Source: JANPBY01 sp031430645 (GTDB lineage: Bacteria; Actinomycetota; Actinomycetes; DATJPE01). From it: a stretch of 36,897 nt of DNA. The notes beneath the pieces are model-generated. The model was not told where the DNA came from. It saw only the letters and a program-made list of their open reading frames with translations, and searched no databases. The translations under genes and the position numbers were made by a program. Each line of letters begins with the position of its first letter. Position 1 is the stretch's first letter. Below, in pieces: positions 26,824 to 34,103 of this stretch. The stretch covers positions 1-36,897 of the forward strand of contig JANPBY010000088.1 in NCBI GenBank assembly GCA_031430645.1, read 5' to 3'.

Positions 26824-28302
26824 ATGGCACGGACGACTGCCGCGCCGGGACCCACGATCGAGGTCGAGGCCTTCCTCGGTCGGCCTCCTGTCGCGATCGA
26901 CGTGACCCGCACAGCCCCCTTCGGCTGGAAGCCCGCGCTGATCCTGGCGCTGGTGGCCTTCGTCGACCGGGCCGACGCCGGACTGGTCAGTGGTGTCCTC
27001 GAGCGACTCAAGGCCGAGTTCGGCTTCGGTGACGCGGTCGCGGGTTTCTTGCTGGCCGCACCAGTTTTTGCTGCTGCCTTGTTGCTCATCCCAGCCGGCG
27101 TGCTGGCCGACACCGGACGCCGGACGCGGATCCTCGCCGTGGTGCTGGCCGCCTGGTCGCTGCTGACGATGTTCAGTGGGCTCGCTCCGACGTTGGCGGT
27201 CTTTTTCCTGGTACGGATCCTGCTCGGTGCCGCGAACCCGCTCAACGGTCCCCCGTCGGCCAGCCTGATCGGTGACTACTACCCACCGAAGTCCCGCACC
27301 AAGGCTTTCGGCGTGGTCCGGGTCATCGAGTACATCGGACTTCCGGTGGGACTCGCGTTGGGAGGGATCCTGGCCGCTGTCTTCGACTCGTGGCGCGCGC
27401 CCTTCTTCATCATGGCCATCCCGGGTTTCCTGGTCATCGTGCTGGTCCTGGTGGTGCTGCGCGAGCCCGTACGCGGGATCGGCGATCGCCTCGGGGCCAT
27501 GGCTGGAGACACGACCCCGGAACCGCTGGAGATGGCCGACGCCGGCACGGAGGTGGCAGCACCGGTCGGTCGGCATGCGGCGCCCGCGCCAGCCCTAGCG
27601 TCCGAGTCCGAGTCCGAGTCCGGGACCGGGACCGGGACCGGGACCGGGACGAAGATCGGCTGGACCGACCGCTTCCGGGTCTGCCTGCGCATCCGGACGT
27701 TGCGGATCCTCATCCTCGCGCAGGCCTTGCTGTTCTTCGGCTTCGCCGGCCTGTTCTCCTTTGTCGCCGCGTACTTCGACCGCACGTCGAGCCTCGACGA
27801 GGCCCAGGCCGCGGCCATCTCCGGGTCAGCTGGTCTCGTCGGCATCCTGGTCGGTGGCTTCGCGGGCGGGATCCTGGGCGACCGCTTCCACGGGATTCGC
27901 CCCGGGTGGCGGCTGAGCCTCTCCGGGGTCTCCTTGCTCATCAGCGCTGCCTGCGTGGCCGGGCTGGTCATCGCGCCCAATCTCCCCCTCCAGGTCGCCA
28001 TGCTTGCCGGTGCCTCGGCGGCAACCATCGCGGCCATCGCCAACCTCGGAGCGGCTACGGCCGACGTGCTTCCGGCGACGTTGCGTGGCAGCGGGTTCGC
28101 CGTGGTCCAGGCGATCGTCCAGGTGGGGTCCGGATTCGGCCCCATTCTGGTGGGCGTGGTGTCGGCTCTCGCCGGCGAGAAGCTCGGTTGGGGCTTCGCG
28201 GCGCTCCTGCCGTTCCTTGTCCTCGGCGCCCTGGTGGTGCTGCGGGCGCGGAGCTCCTACGAGGCCGACCGCGAGAAGGTGCTGGCCGGCGCTTTCGACT
28301 GA
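26824..28302 (+). CDS. MFS transporter (sugar-phosphate/organic-anion type layout)
   Basis: This 492-aa protein has about twelve hydrophobic segments in two halves. The first half shows VAFVDRADAGLVSGVLERLKAEF and a GVLADTGRRTR loop; SLIGDYYPPKSRTKAFGVVR resembles the spinster/GlpT-like group (ADYFPRxRR). The central cytoplasmic loop is about 70 residues and contains SESESES-GTGTGTGTK, encoded by a hexanucleotide run (27601-27648). The substrate is unknown. AGGAGA lies before the ATG. It converges on dedA with only 25 bp between. Confidence 0.85.
   Translation: MARTTAAPGPTIEVEAFLGRPPVAIDVTRTAPFGWKPALILALVAFVDRADAGLVSGVLERLKAEFGFGDAVAGFLLAAPVFAAALLLIPAGVLADTGRRTRILAVVLAAWSLLTMFSGLAPTLAVFFLVRILLGAANPLNGPPSASLIGDYYPPKSRTKAFGVVRVIEYIGLPVGLALGGILAAVFDSWRAPFFIMAIPGFLVIVLVLVVLREPVRGIGDRLGAMAGDTTPEPLEMADAGTEVAAPVGRHAAPAPALASESESESGTGTGTGTGTKIGWTDRFRVCLRIRTLRILILAQALLFFGFAGLFSFVAAYFDRTSSLDEAQAAAISGSAGLVGILVGGFAGGILGDRFHGIRPGWRLSLSGVSLLISAACVAGLVIAPNLPLQVAMLAGASAATIAAIANLGAATADVLPATLRGSGFAVVQAIVQVGSGFGPILVGVVSALAGEKLGWGFAALLPFLVLGALVVLRARSSYEADREKVLAGAFD
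27601..27648 (+). repeat. Hexanucleotide microsatellite in the MFS loop
   Basis: Eight 6-bp units run without a break: three TCCGAG, one TCCGGG and four ACCGGG. They encode Ser-Glu then Gly-Thr dipeptides in the central loop. The units keep the frame, so loop length can vary by slippage. Confidence 0.9.
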
Positions 28303-28327
28303 CTCCCGCAGGTGTCGCTGCGTGTGC

Positions 28328-28969
28328 CTAGGGCTTTTCGGGGGTGCGCTCCCGGCGCTCGCGGATGTATTCATAGACGACGGGCAGCACCGAAACGGCC
28401 ACGATCCCCAGCGCGATGATCTCGATGTTGTCGGCCACCCACCCGATGGACCCCAGCCAGTAGCCCAGCAGGACGAGGCTGCCCGCCCACACGATGCCGC
28501 CGACCACGCTGAAGGTGGCGTAGACGCGGAAGTCCATCTTGGCCACGCCCGCCATCGCGGTGATGAACGTGCGCACGATCGGCACGAACCGGGCCAGCAC
28601 GATCGCTCGGGCGCCGTGGCGTTCAAAGAAGGTGTGGGCCTGGTCAACGTAGGCAGGCTTGAGCAGCCGCGAGTTCGGCCGATCGAACAACGACGGTCCG
28701 ATGGCTCGACCGATGGCGTAGCCGCAGAGATTGCCGAGGATCGCGGCGGTCGCGATGAGCACAATGACCACGCCGACCGATTGCTCAATGACCCCCGCGC
28801 CGACGAAGACGCCTGTGGCGAAGAGCAGAGAGTCGCCCGGAAGGAAGAAGATCAGCAGGCCGCACTCGATGAACACGACGATGAGCACAGCCGCCAGGCC
28901 GTACGTCTCGATGAGGTATTCCGGCTGTATCCAGTCCGGACCGAAGGCGAGCAGGGAGACCGGATCCAT
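28328..28969 (-). CDS. DedA family membrane protein
   Basis: This 213-aa protein has the DedA/SNARE-associated pattern: ECGLLIFFLPGDSLLFATG, the GNLCGYAIGRAIGPSLF block, and FERHGARAIVLARFVPIVRTFITAMAGVAKMDFRVYATFSVVGG with the conserved F/R.VP.VRT core. Several membrane segments are seen. Family members work in envelope maintenance, and some move undecaprenyl phosphate or other lipids across the membrane; the substrate here is not known. TACCCT lies 6 nt before the ATG, so it is probably leaderless. A dedA gene next to fba is also found in M. tuberculosis (Rv0363c-Rv0364). Confidence 0.93.
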   Translation of the reverse strand: MDPVSLLAFGPDWIQPEYLIETYGLAAVLIVVFIECGLLIFFLPGDSLLFATGVFVGAGVIEQSVGVVIVLIATAAILGNLCGYAIGRAIGPSLFDRPNSRLLKPAYVDQAHTFFERHGARAIVLARFVPIVRTFITAMAGVAKMDFRVYATFSVVGGIVWAGSLVLLGYWLGSIGWVADNIEIIALGIVAVSVLPVVYEYIRERRERTPEKP

Positions 28970-28975
28970 GCGGCA

Positions 28976-28997
28976 AGGGTACGGGTCCGCCTACAGT
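28976..28997. promoter_or_regulatory. Back-to-back -10 boxes for dedA and the SpoU gene
   Basis: TACCCT on the minus strand (28981-28976) lies 6 nt before the dedA ATG. TACAGT on the plus strand (28992-28997) lies 8 nt before the SpoU GTG. The two leaderless promoters are only 10 bp apart, so they may compete for RNA polymerase. Confidence 0.45.
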
Positions 28998-29005
28998 GCG
29001 CCGTC

Positions 29006-29653
29006 GTGACGCATTCCGAGGAACCGGCGACGGCGGACGAGGTAGGGGTAGGTCCCTGGTCTGGCGCGTGGCCGGACGACGAGCGACTCGATCCGGAGTT
29101 GCTGCGCGACGGTGACCGCCGCAACGTCCTCGACGGCTATCGCTACTGGCGCCTCGAGGCCATCGTGGCTGATCTGGATCGCCGGCGGCACCCGTTCCAC
29201 GTGGCAGTCGAGAACTTCGCCCACGACTTCAATATCGGGTCAGTGGTTCGCACGGCTAATGCCTTCATGGCGGCGGAGGTGCATATCGTGGGGCGCCGCC
29301 GGTGGAACCGCCGGGGCGCGATGGTGACCGATCGCTATCAGCACGTTCGCTACCACGACTCGGTGAGCGAGCTGGCCCGCTGGGCCGACGCTGAGGCATT
29401 GCCCATGCTCGGCATCGACAATCTCTCGGAGTCGGTGCCGTTGGAGACCTATGACTTACCGCAACGGTGTGTCCTGTTGCTCGGGCAAGAGGGGCCAGGC
29501 TTGTCGGCCGAGGCCAGGGAGTCGTGCGCTGCGGTTCTGTCGGTGGCCCAGTTCGGGTCGACGCGATCCATCAATGCCGGTGCCGCTGCTGCGATCGCCA
29601 TGCATGCCTGGATCCGTCGGCACGCCTTTGACCAATACCCCGGACTCCCCTGA
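29006..29653 (+). CDS. SpoU/TrmH-family RNA methyltransferase
   Basis: This 215-aa protein has the SPOUT motifs: NFAHDFNIGSVVRTANAF (motif 1), LLLGQEGPGLS (motif 2) and SINAGAAAAIAMHAW (motif 3). It would 2'-O-methylate tRNA or rRNA with S-adenosylmethionine; the target is unknown. A frame open back to 28004 runs opposite dedA and is not coding; the GTG at 29006 has TACAGT 8 nt upstream and gives normal family length. A similar gene (Rv0380c) lies near pyrE in M. tuberculosis. Confidence 0.92.
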   Translation: MTHSEEPATADEVGVGPWSGAWPDDERLDPELLRDGDRRNVLDGYRYWRLEAIVADLDRRRHPFHVAVENFAHDFNIGSVVRTANAFMAAEVHIVGRRRWNRRGAMVTDRYQHVRYHDSVSELARWADAEALPMLGIDNLSESVPLETYDLPQRCVLLLGQEGPGLSAEARESCAAVLSVAQFGSTRSINAGAAAAIAMHAWIRRHAFDQYPGLP

Positions 29654-29693
29654 CGCGACTGTACAAAAGTGGACCCAAATCGGTTACCAGGGA

Positions 29694-30008
29694 TTAGTTG
29701 ATTGCAGGATTTCTGTCGACGGTTGGCAACCATTTCTGAGCCGTTTCGTTCCACGCAACCGTGGTCCTGTAACAGCCATCGCCGAAACCGGGAATGCCCA
29801 AATCCGGACCGTGATGCGCGACTTCGAGCCCGTAGGCGGCGGGATCGCCACCGCAAGAATCGCCGGCCGAGTTGAACGGAGCGTGAAGCTGCGAGTGTGC
29901 GATCGGGTGACCATTGACCGTGTGTGGATGCGCCGACGCTGTACTCGCTGTTGCCAACATGAACGCCGCGGCGGCTACGAAAACTACCGCTACTTTGGTC
30001 CGCTTCAT
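29694..30008 (-). CDS. Small secreted protein of unknown function
   Basis: This 104-aa protein has a clear Sec signal peptide (MKRTKVAVVFVAAAAFMLAT, cleavage expected after ASTASA). The mature part of about 78 residues is rich in His, Gly and Asn and has two cysteines (DSCGG and DGCYR) that could form a disulfide. I do not recognise the family. The cluster HPHTVNGHPIAHSQLH could bind a metal; this is only a suggestion. AGGGGAG precedes the ATG. The gene and its upstream region are lower in GC than the rest of the window, which suggests recent gain. Confidence 0.75.
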   Translation of the reverse strand: MKRTKVAVVFVAAAAFMLATASTASAHPHTVNGHPIAHSQLHAPFNSAGDSCGGDPAAYGLEVAHHGPDLGIPGFGDGCYRTTVAWNETAQKWLPTVDRNPAIN

Positions 30009-30127
30009 CTATGGCTCCCCTGACCTAGTGGTCGGCCCAGTGAACTCCGACAGCTCGGTCCTATACCCTGGCGCGAATTTTGGCAATGGATTTGGCAAAG
30101 AGTTGACGGGAATCAAGAGAGATGCCC

Positions 30128-30145
30128 GCATATGTCGGTATATGC
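30128..30145. promoter_or_regulatory. Inverted repeat GCATAT-N6-ATATGC
   Basis: A perfect 6-bp inverted repeat with a 6-bp spacer lies in the AT-richer gap between the secreted protein gene and the divergent VOC gene. It is a possible regulator site. TTGACG at 30103-30108 may be a -35 box, but no well-spaced -10 was found. Confidence 0.4.
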
Positions 30146-30294
30146 CTCATAGAGAAATTGCCCGCGAAACGGCGGCCTTGAGCTGCGGGAACGACACGTT
30201 GGAGGTGCTGCAACGGGGGAGGGCAGGAGCGGAACGAGAGTCGGCGATCGAGTTCGCCCCCGAGCTTCGTTCCGGACCGGGCATGCTGAGGGGC

Positions 30295-30660
30295 ATGGGA
30301 GCTGTGCGCGTGGTGGTCGACGATGTAGACGAGGCGCTGGTGGCATTGGCCGCGGCGGGCTACCGGGTAGCGCAGCGGTGGGGTCCGCCCTTCGCGGTTC
30401 TCGCCATCGACAACGGTCCTGACCTCTGGTTGTCCGGCCCGGAGACCTCGGCGGCTGCGGCCAGTGCGGCGCTTTCGGCCGACGATGCGCGCTGTGCGGC
30501 CGTACGTGCGGTCCTCGAGGTCGACGAGGTCGAGCCCACTGTCCGCGACTTGCTGGCCGCGGGCTGGGAGCTCGCGGGCGAATCGGTGTCCGGTCCTGGC
30601 GGCGGACAGCAGCTCCTGCGCCGCGGCCCGGTGTTCCTCGAGGTCTTCGCCGGCGGCTGA
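30295..30660 (+). CDS. VOC (glyoxalase-like) superfamily protein
   Basis: This 121-aa protein begins VRVVVDDVDEALVALAAAGYRV and continues FAVLAIDNGPDLWLSGP, then VEPTVRDLLAAGWELAGESVSGPGGGQQLLRRGPVFLEVF, the pattern of a small VOC-fold domain. No catalytic metal ligands are obvious, so it may be a binding protein. Starts at ATG 30295 or 30283 are both possible; neither has a well-spaced ribosome binding site. The region upstream to 29914 is open in this frame but overlaps the signal-peptide gene on the other strand and is not taken as coding. Confidence 0.6.
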   Translation: MGAVRVVVDDVDEALVALAAAGYRVAQRWGPPFAVLAIDNGPDLWLSGPETSAAAASAALSADDARCAAVRAVLEVDEVEPTVRDLLAAGWELAGESVSGPGGGQQLLRRGPVFLEVFAGG

Positions 30661-30678
30661 CCCTCCCCGGGGGAGGGT
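30660..30678. terminator. GC-rich hairpin after the VOC gene
   Basis: ACCCTCCCC pairs with GGGGAGGGT around a single central base, and the hairpin begins at the last base of the VOC stop codon. There is no U tract. Confidence 0.5.
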
Positions 30679-30743
30679 CGAAGGTCCCGGGTCCGGGGGA
30701 CGGAGGACTGCTGCCCAAGGCCCCACGGCGCGTGGAAGGATGA

Positions 30744-30775
30744 GGGCTCCGCCCGTTCGGACGTACAGGGAGCCC
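30744..30775 (+). promoter_or_regulatory. Hairpin overlapping the fbaA ribosome binding site
   Basis: GGGCTCC (30744-30750) can pair perfectly with GGAGCCC (30769-30775) around an 18-nt loop. The right arm includes the likely ribosome binding site GGGAG before the ATG at 30780. It matters only if the transcript starts upstream of 30744, which was not determined. Confidence 0.35.
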
Positions 30776-30779
30776 CCTC

Positions 30780-31802
30780 ATGCCCATCGCCACCCCCGAC
30801 CGCTACGCCGAGATGATCGACCGGGCCAAGGCCGGCGCCTTCGCCTACCCGGCCATCAACTGCACCTCGTCGCAGACGATCAACGCGGCCATCCGCGGCT
30901 TCGCGGAGGCCGAGAGCGACGGCATCGTGCAGGTGTCATGGGGCGGTGCGGAGTTCGCCTCAGGCCAGGCGGTCAAGGACATGGTCGTCGGGGCGGTCGC
31001 GTTGGCCGAGTTCGCCCACGTTGTCGCGGCGAAGTACGACGTCACGATCGCCTTGCACACTGACCACTGCCCGAAAGACAAGCTGGACGGCTTCATGCGT
31101 CCGCTCATCGAGGTCAGCGCAGAGCGCGTGGCTGCGGGTCGTGAGCCGCTCTTCCAGTCCCACATGTGGGACGGCTCCGCTGTGGCGCTCGGGGAGAACC
31201 TCGGCATCGCCGACGAGCTGCTGGACAAGTGCGCTGCAGCGAAGATCATCATGGAACTGGAGATCGGTGTTGTCGGTGGCGAAGAGGACGGCGTCGAAGC
31301 GACGCATGACGCCAAGCTCTATTCGACCCCCGACGATGGCCTGGCAACGGCGGAGAAGCTCGGCCTCGGCGAACGCGGCCGTTACCTGGTCGCGGCCACG
31401 TTCGGCAACGTGCACGGGGTCTACAAGCCGGGCAACGTCGTGCTGACACCGTCGATCCTCAACGACATCCAGACCGCGGTCGGCGAGAAGTACGGCAAGG
31501 ACAAGCCCTTCGACCTGGTCTTCCACGGCGGGTCAGGTTCTTTGCTCTCAGAGATCCGCGAGGCTCTCGACTACGGCGTGGTCAAGATGAACGTGGACAC
31601 CGATACCCAGTACGCGTTCACGCGTCCGGTGGCCGACCACATGTTCACGAACTACTCAGGCGTGCTCAAGGTTGATGGCGACGTAGGCAACAAGAAGCAG
31701 TACGACCCGCGGGCCTGGGGCAAGCTCGCCGAAGCCGGCATGGCCGCGCGCGTCGTCCAAGCCTGCACGGACCTGCGCAGCCTCGGCACCAAGCTCGCCT
31801 AA
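30780..31802 (+). CDS. fbaA: Class II fructose-bisphosphate aldolase
   Basis: This 340-aa protein cleaves fructose 1,6-bisphosphate to DHAP and glyceraldehyde 3-phosphate in glycolysis and runs in reverse in gluconeogenesis. Zinc-dependent class II marks are HTDHC at 93-97, ATFGNVHGVY with a zinc histidine, and FHGGSGS, followed by VVKMNVDTDTQYAFT for phosphate binding. Length and motif order match the actinobacterial enzymes. GGGAG precedes the ATG. It converges on the DUF3151 gene, as in mycobacterial genomes where the two genes are near neighbours. Confidence 0.96.
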   Translation: MPIATPDRYAEMIDRAKAGAFAYPAINCTSSQTINAAIRGFAEAESDGIVQVSWGGAEFASGQAVKDMVVGAVALAEFAHVVAAKYDVTIALHTDHCPKDKLDGFMRPLIEVSAERVAAGREPLFQSHMWDGSAVALGENLGIADELLDKCAAAKIIMELEIGVVGGEEDGVEATHDAKLYSTPDDGLATAEKLGLGERGRYLVAATFGNVHGVYKPGNVVLTPSILNDIQTAVGEKYGKDKPFDLVFHGGSGSLLSEIREALDYGVVKMNVDTDTQYAFTRPVADHMFTNYSGVLKVDGDVGNKKQYDPRAWGKLAEAGMAARVVQACTDLRSLGTKLA

Positions 31803-31806
31803 CCGC

Positions 31807-31852
31807 TGCGTCCGACCCATCGTGGCTTATAGCGCTCGGTTGGTCGGACGCA
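31807..31852. terminator. Inverted repeat between fbaA and the DUF3151 gene
   Basis: TGCGTCCGACC and GGTCGGACGCA form a perfect 11-bp stem around a 24-nt loop, starting 5 bp after the fbaA stop codon. It lies between convergent genes and probably ends both transcripts. Confidence 0.65.
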
Positions 31853-31859
31853 AGGATTG

Positions 31860-32270
31860 TCAGGCGAGGGCGGCCGCTGCTTCGGGGGAGGAGTCGGCGA
31901 GGAAGCTCTGGCAGCGTTGCGCCTCGTCGGTCTCACCGATCGCTTCCGCGGCCCGCCCGAGGGCGTTCAGAGCACGAAGCCATCCTCGGTTGGGTTCATG
32001 CGACCACGGCACCGGACCGTGACCCTTCCAGCCGGCTCTGCGCAGGTGGTCGAGCCCGCGGTGATAACCCGTACGGGCATAGGCGTAGGACTCCACCGCG
32101 CCGCCACCCACCCACGCACGGTCGGCCAGCGCAGCCCAAGCCGCCGACGATCCAGGGTTGGCCGCCGCGATCTCCACCGGGTCCGCGAACGGGTCGGCCA
32201 GGGCTCGGGCCGCTGGGTCCGGTGGGAGGAAGGTGGGGGGAGGTCCAGCCATCAGGTCGCGTCCGCTCAT
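31860..32270 (-). CDS. DUF3151 family protein
   Basis: This 136-aa protein begins MSGRDLMAGPPPTFLPPD and continues ANPGSSAAWAALADRAW, ESYAYARTGYHRGLDHLRRAGWKGHGPVPWSHEPNRGWLRAL and LGRAAEAIGETDEAQRCQSFL. This is the conserved pattern of the actinobacterial DUF3151 family, whose function is unknown. The gene starts 10 bp after the stop of the MFS-CNB gene, so the two are probably one operon. The ATG at 32270 is preferred; a TTG at 32288 would overlap the upstream gene. Confidence 0.88.
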   Translation of the reverse strand: MSGRDLMAGPPPTFLPPDPAARALADPFADPVEIAAANPGSSAAWAALADRAWVGGGAVESYAYARTGYHRGLDHLRRAGWKGHGPVPWSHEPNRGWLRALNALGRAAEAIGETDEAQRCQSFLADSSPEAAAALA

Positions 32271-32280
32271 GGGTCCATCA

Positions 32281-33891
32281 TCACCCAACGTGCACCGCCT
32301 GGGGCGTGCCGGTCACCGCGGTCAAGAAAGCTTCGCGCTCCAGCTGCACGAGTTCGGTGTCCTCGGTGACGGTGACCGTGGCCGTGCGGGGGACGTCTCG
32401 CAGCAGCGCGATCTCCCCGAACCCCTCGCCCGGACCGAGTTCGCGCAGAACGGTTCCCTGCTGGGTGACCCTGGCTTGTCCGCTGACGATCACGTGGAAG
32501 AGGTCACCCACATCCCCCTCTGCGATGACCTTCGTGCCCGCCGGGGCGGCTGCCCTGGTCGCGCCGCGGGCCAGCCGCTCGATCGTGCGCGGAGCGAGCA
32601 GGGCGAGCATGGGCACTCGAGCCAGCAGGTCGAAGATGTCGCCCGGCACCGCAGCCCGACTGTCAGCGTCGCGCAGCCCCCACCAAGACGCCAGGGCCAC
32701 GACGGGCAACAGGCAGCCGGCGGCGACGAACGCCCAACGTGGCCCGAGTGTCGTGACGAGAACGGGGGCAAGGAGCGAACCGATCGCCATCCCACCCATC
32801 ATCATCGCCTCGTGCAGACCGAACACGGCGACGAGCATTCGTTCGGGGAGGGCGCGTTGGACGAGGGTACGAGACCCGATGTCGACGAACAGTTTCCCGA
32901 CGCCAGCGGCGCCGAGCAGGATCGCGGCGAGCGCTGCAGTCGGCACCTGGCCGGCGAGTGCGATGGGCAGCCCGGTGACCAGGGCAGCAGCGACCAACAC
33001 CGGCGCGAGCCGGGCACGTCCGACCAGCGTGACGGTCAGCGCCGCTCCTAGGATGCTCCCCATTCCGAGTGCGGAGTTCAGCAGGCCGGGTCCGGCGGCG
33101 GAGAGATCGAGGAGCTCGAAAGCCAGGACAACATAGAGAATGTCCAGCATCCCGACCAGGGCGTACTCAGCGACCACCATGGCGCTCAAGGTCCGGGCAG
33201 TCCGGTCCCTGATGACCTCCCGGAGCTGGGCGCTCCGGGCCTCCCCGGCTACGGCCCGCTCTTCCTTCGGAGCTCCAGCGATGTGCAGTCGAGCGGTCAG
33301 GGCCACCGCGGCTGCCGCCCCGAACCCAGTGGCGAACAAGACGCCGGCGGCTCCCCACGGCACGATGATGAGCGCCGACAAGAGCGGACCGAGGAAAGCG
33401 GCGATGGCCTCCACCGACCCCGACGCCGTATTGCCTGCCGTCAGTTCGTCGGTGGTCTCGGCCAGTTCGGGGAGGAGCGCGTTGTGCACGGGCCGAGTGA
33501 GGGTCACGGTGACCGCACTCATGGCTGCGCAGACCGCAATCAGGGCGTACGGCGCACCTACGGCGAGCGCGACGCCCGTCGTCAGGTAAGCCAAGGACTG
33601 GGCTGCGTATCCGAGGGTCAGGGCTCGGTGTCGTGGCAGTCGCGCTGACACCTTGGCAGCCAAGGGGGCCAGCAGGGTTGCCGGAATCAACTGGATGAGC
33701 GCGATGGCGCTGGCGCCCCGGACGCCGTTGCGCTCGTAGGCCCAGATGAGCAAAGCGATGAAGTTCGCCCACTCAGCGACGTTGAACAGCAGATAGGCGG
33801 CGAGCACGCGACGGAGCGACCCGTTGGCGAGAGCGCGGGCGAACACAGCCCGCCGGGACGGCTGCACGAGCGGCCCGGCTTGGGTGCTCAT
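32281..33891 (-). CDS. MFS transporter fused to a cyclic-nucleotide-binding domain
   Basis: This 536-aa protein has an N-terminal MFS part (about 1-415, about twelve hydrophobic segments) and a C-terminal CNB domain (about 425-530). The CNB phosphate-binding cassette reads FGEIALLRDVPRTATV, which keeps the Gly-Glu and Arg-Thr-Ala residues that hold the cyclic phosphate, so cAMP or cGMP binding is plausible. The design suggests transport gated by a cyclic nucleotide; the substrate is unknown. The ATG at 33891 follows GGGGGTG; a GTG at 33900 is possible. It is divergent from purA across 203-212 bp. Confidence 0.88.
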   Translation of the reverse strand: MSTQAGPLVQPSRRAVFARALANGSLRRVLAAYLLFNVAEWANFIALLIWAYERNGVRGASAIALIQLIPATLLAPLAAKVSARLPRHRALTLGYAAQSLAYLTTGVALAVGAPYALIAVCAAMSAVTVTLTRPVHNALLPELAETTDELTAGNTASGSVEAIAAFLGPLLSALIIVPWGAAGVLFATGFGAAAAVALTARLHIAGAPKEERAVAGEARSAQLREVIRDRTARTLSAMVVAEYALVGMLDILYVVLAFELLDLSAAGPGLLNSALGMGSILGAALTVTLVGRARLAPVLVAAALVTGLPIALAGQVPTAALAAILLGAAGVGKLFVDIGSRTLVQRALPERMLVAVFGLHEAMMMGGMAIGSLLAPVLVTTLGPRWAFVAAGCLLPVVALASWWGLRDADSRAAVPGDIFDLLARVPMLALLAPRTIERLARGATRAAAPAGTKVIAEGDVGDLFHVIVSGQARVTQQGTVLRELGPGEGFGEIALLRDVPRTATVTVTEDTELVQLEREAFLTAVTGTPQAVHVG

Positions 33892-34103
33892 GTGCGACAC
33901 CCCCGCAATATGGTCGCGGATCGCAGCCTGGCGCTGGACCGGTCCCTGAGCCTAGGGGTGATGGTGCTCGTGGCGACCGGACTGTGACGCAGGCCTCCCA
34001 GAAGCCAGAGCTCGCGCTCGAGGGGAACCGGGGACTCCCGCGCTCCGGTAGCCTTCCCGCCGTCCGATCTCCGCCCTAGCTCATGATCAACCGGGGGTTC
34101 CCT

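Noticed and set aside
28004..29005. Upstream extension of the SpoU methylase frame
   Set aside because: It runs antisense through dedA and the end of the MFS gene and has the composition of a shadow frame.
33936..33945. GGACCGGTCC palindrome between purA and the MFS-CNB gene
   Set aside because: A 10-bp GC-rich palindrome is expected by chance in such DNA and no second copy was found.
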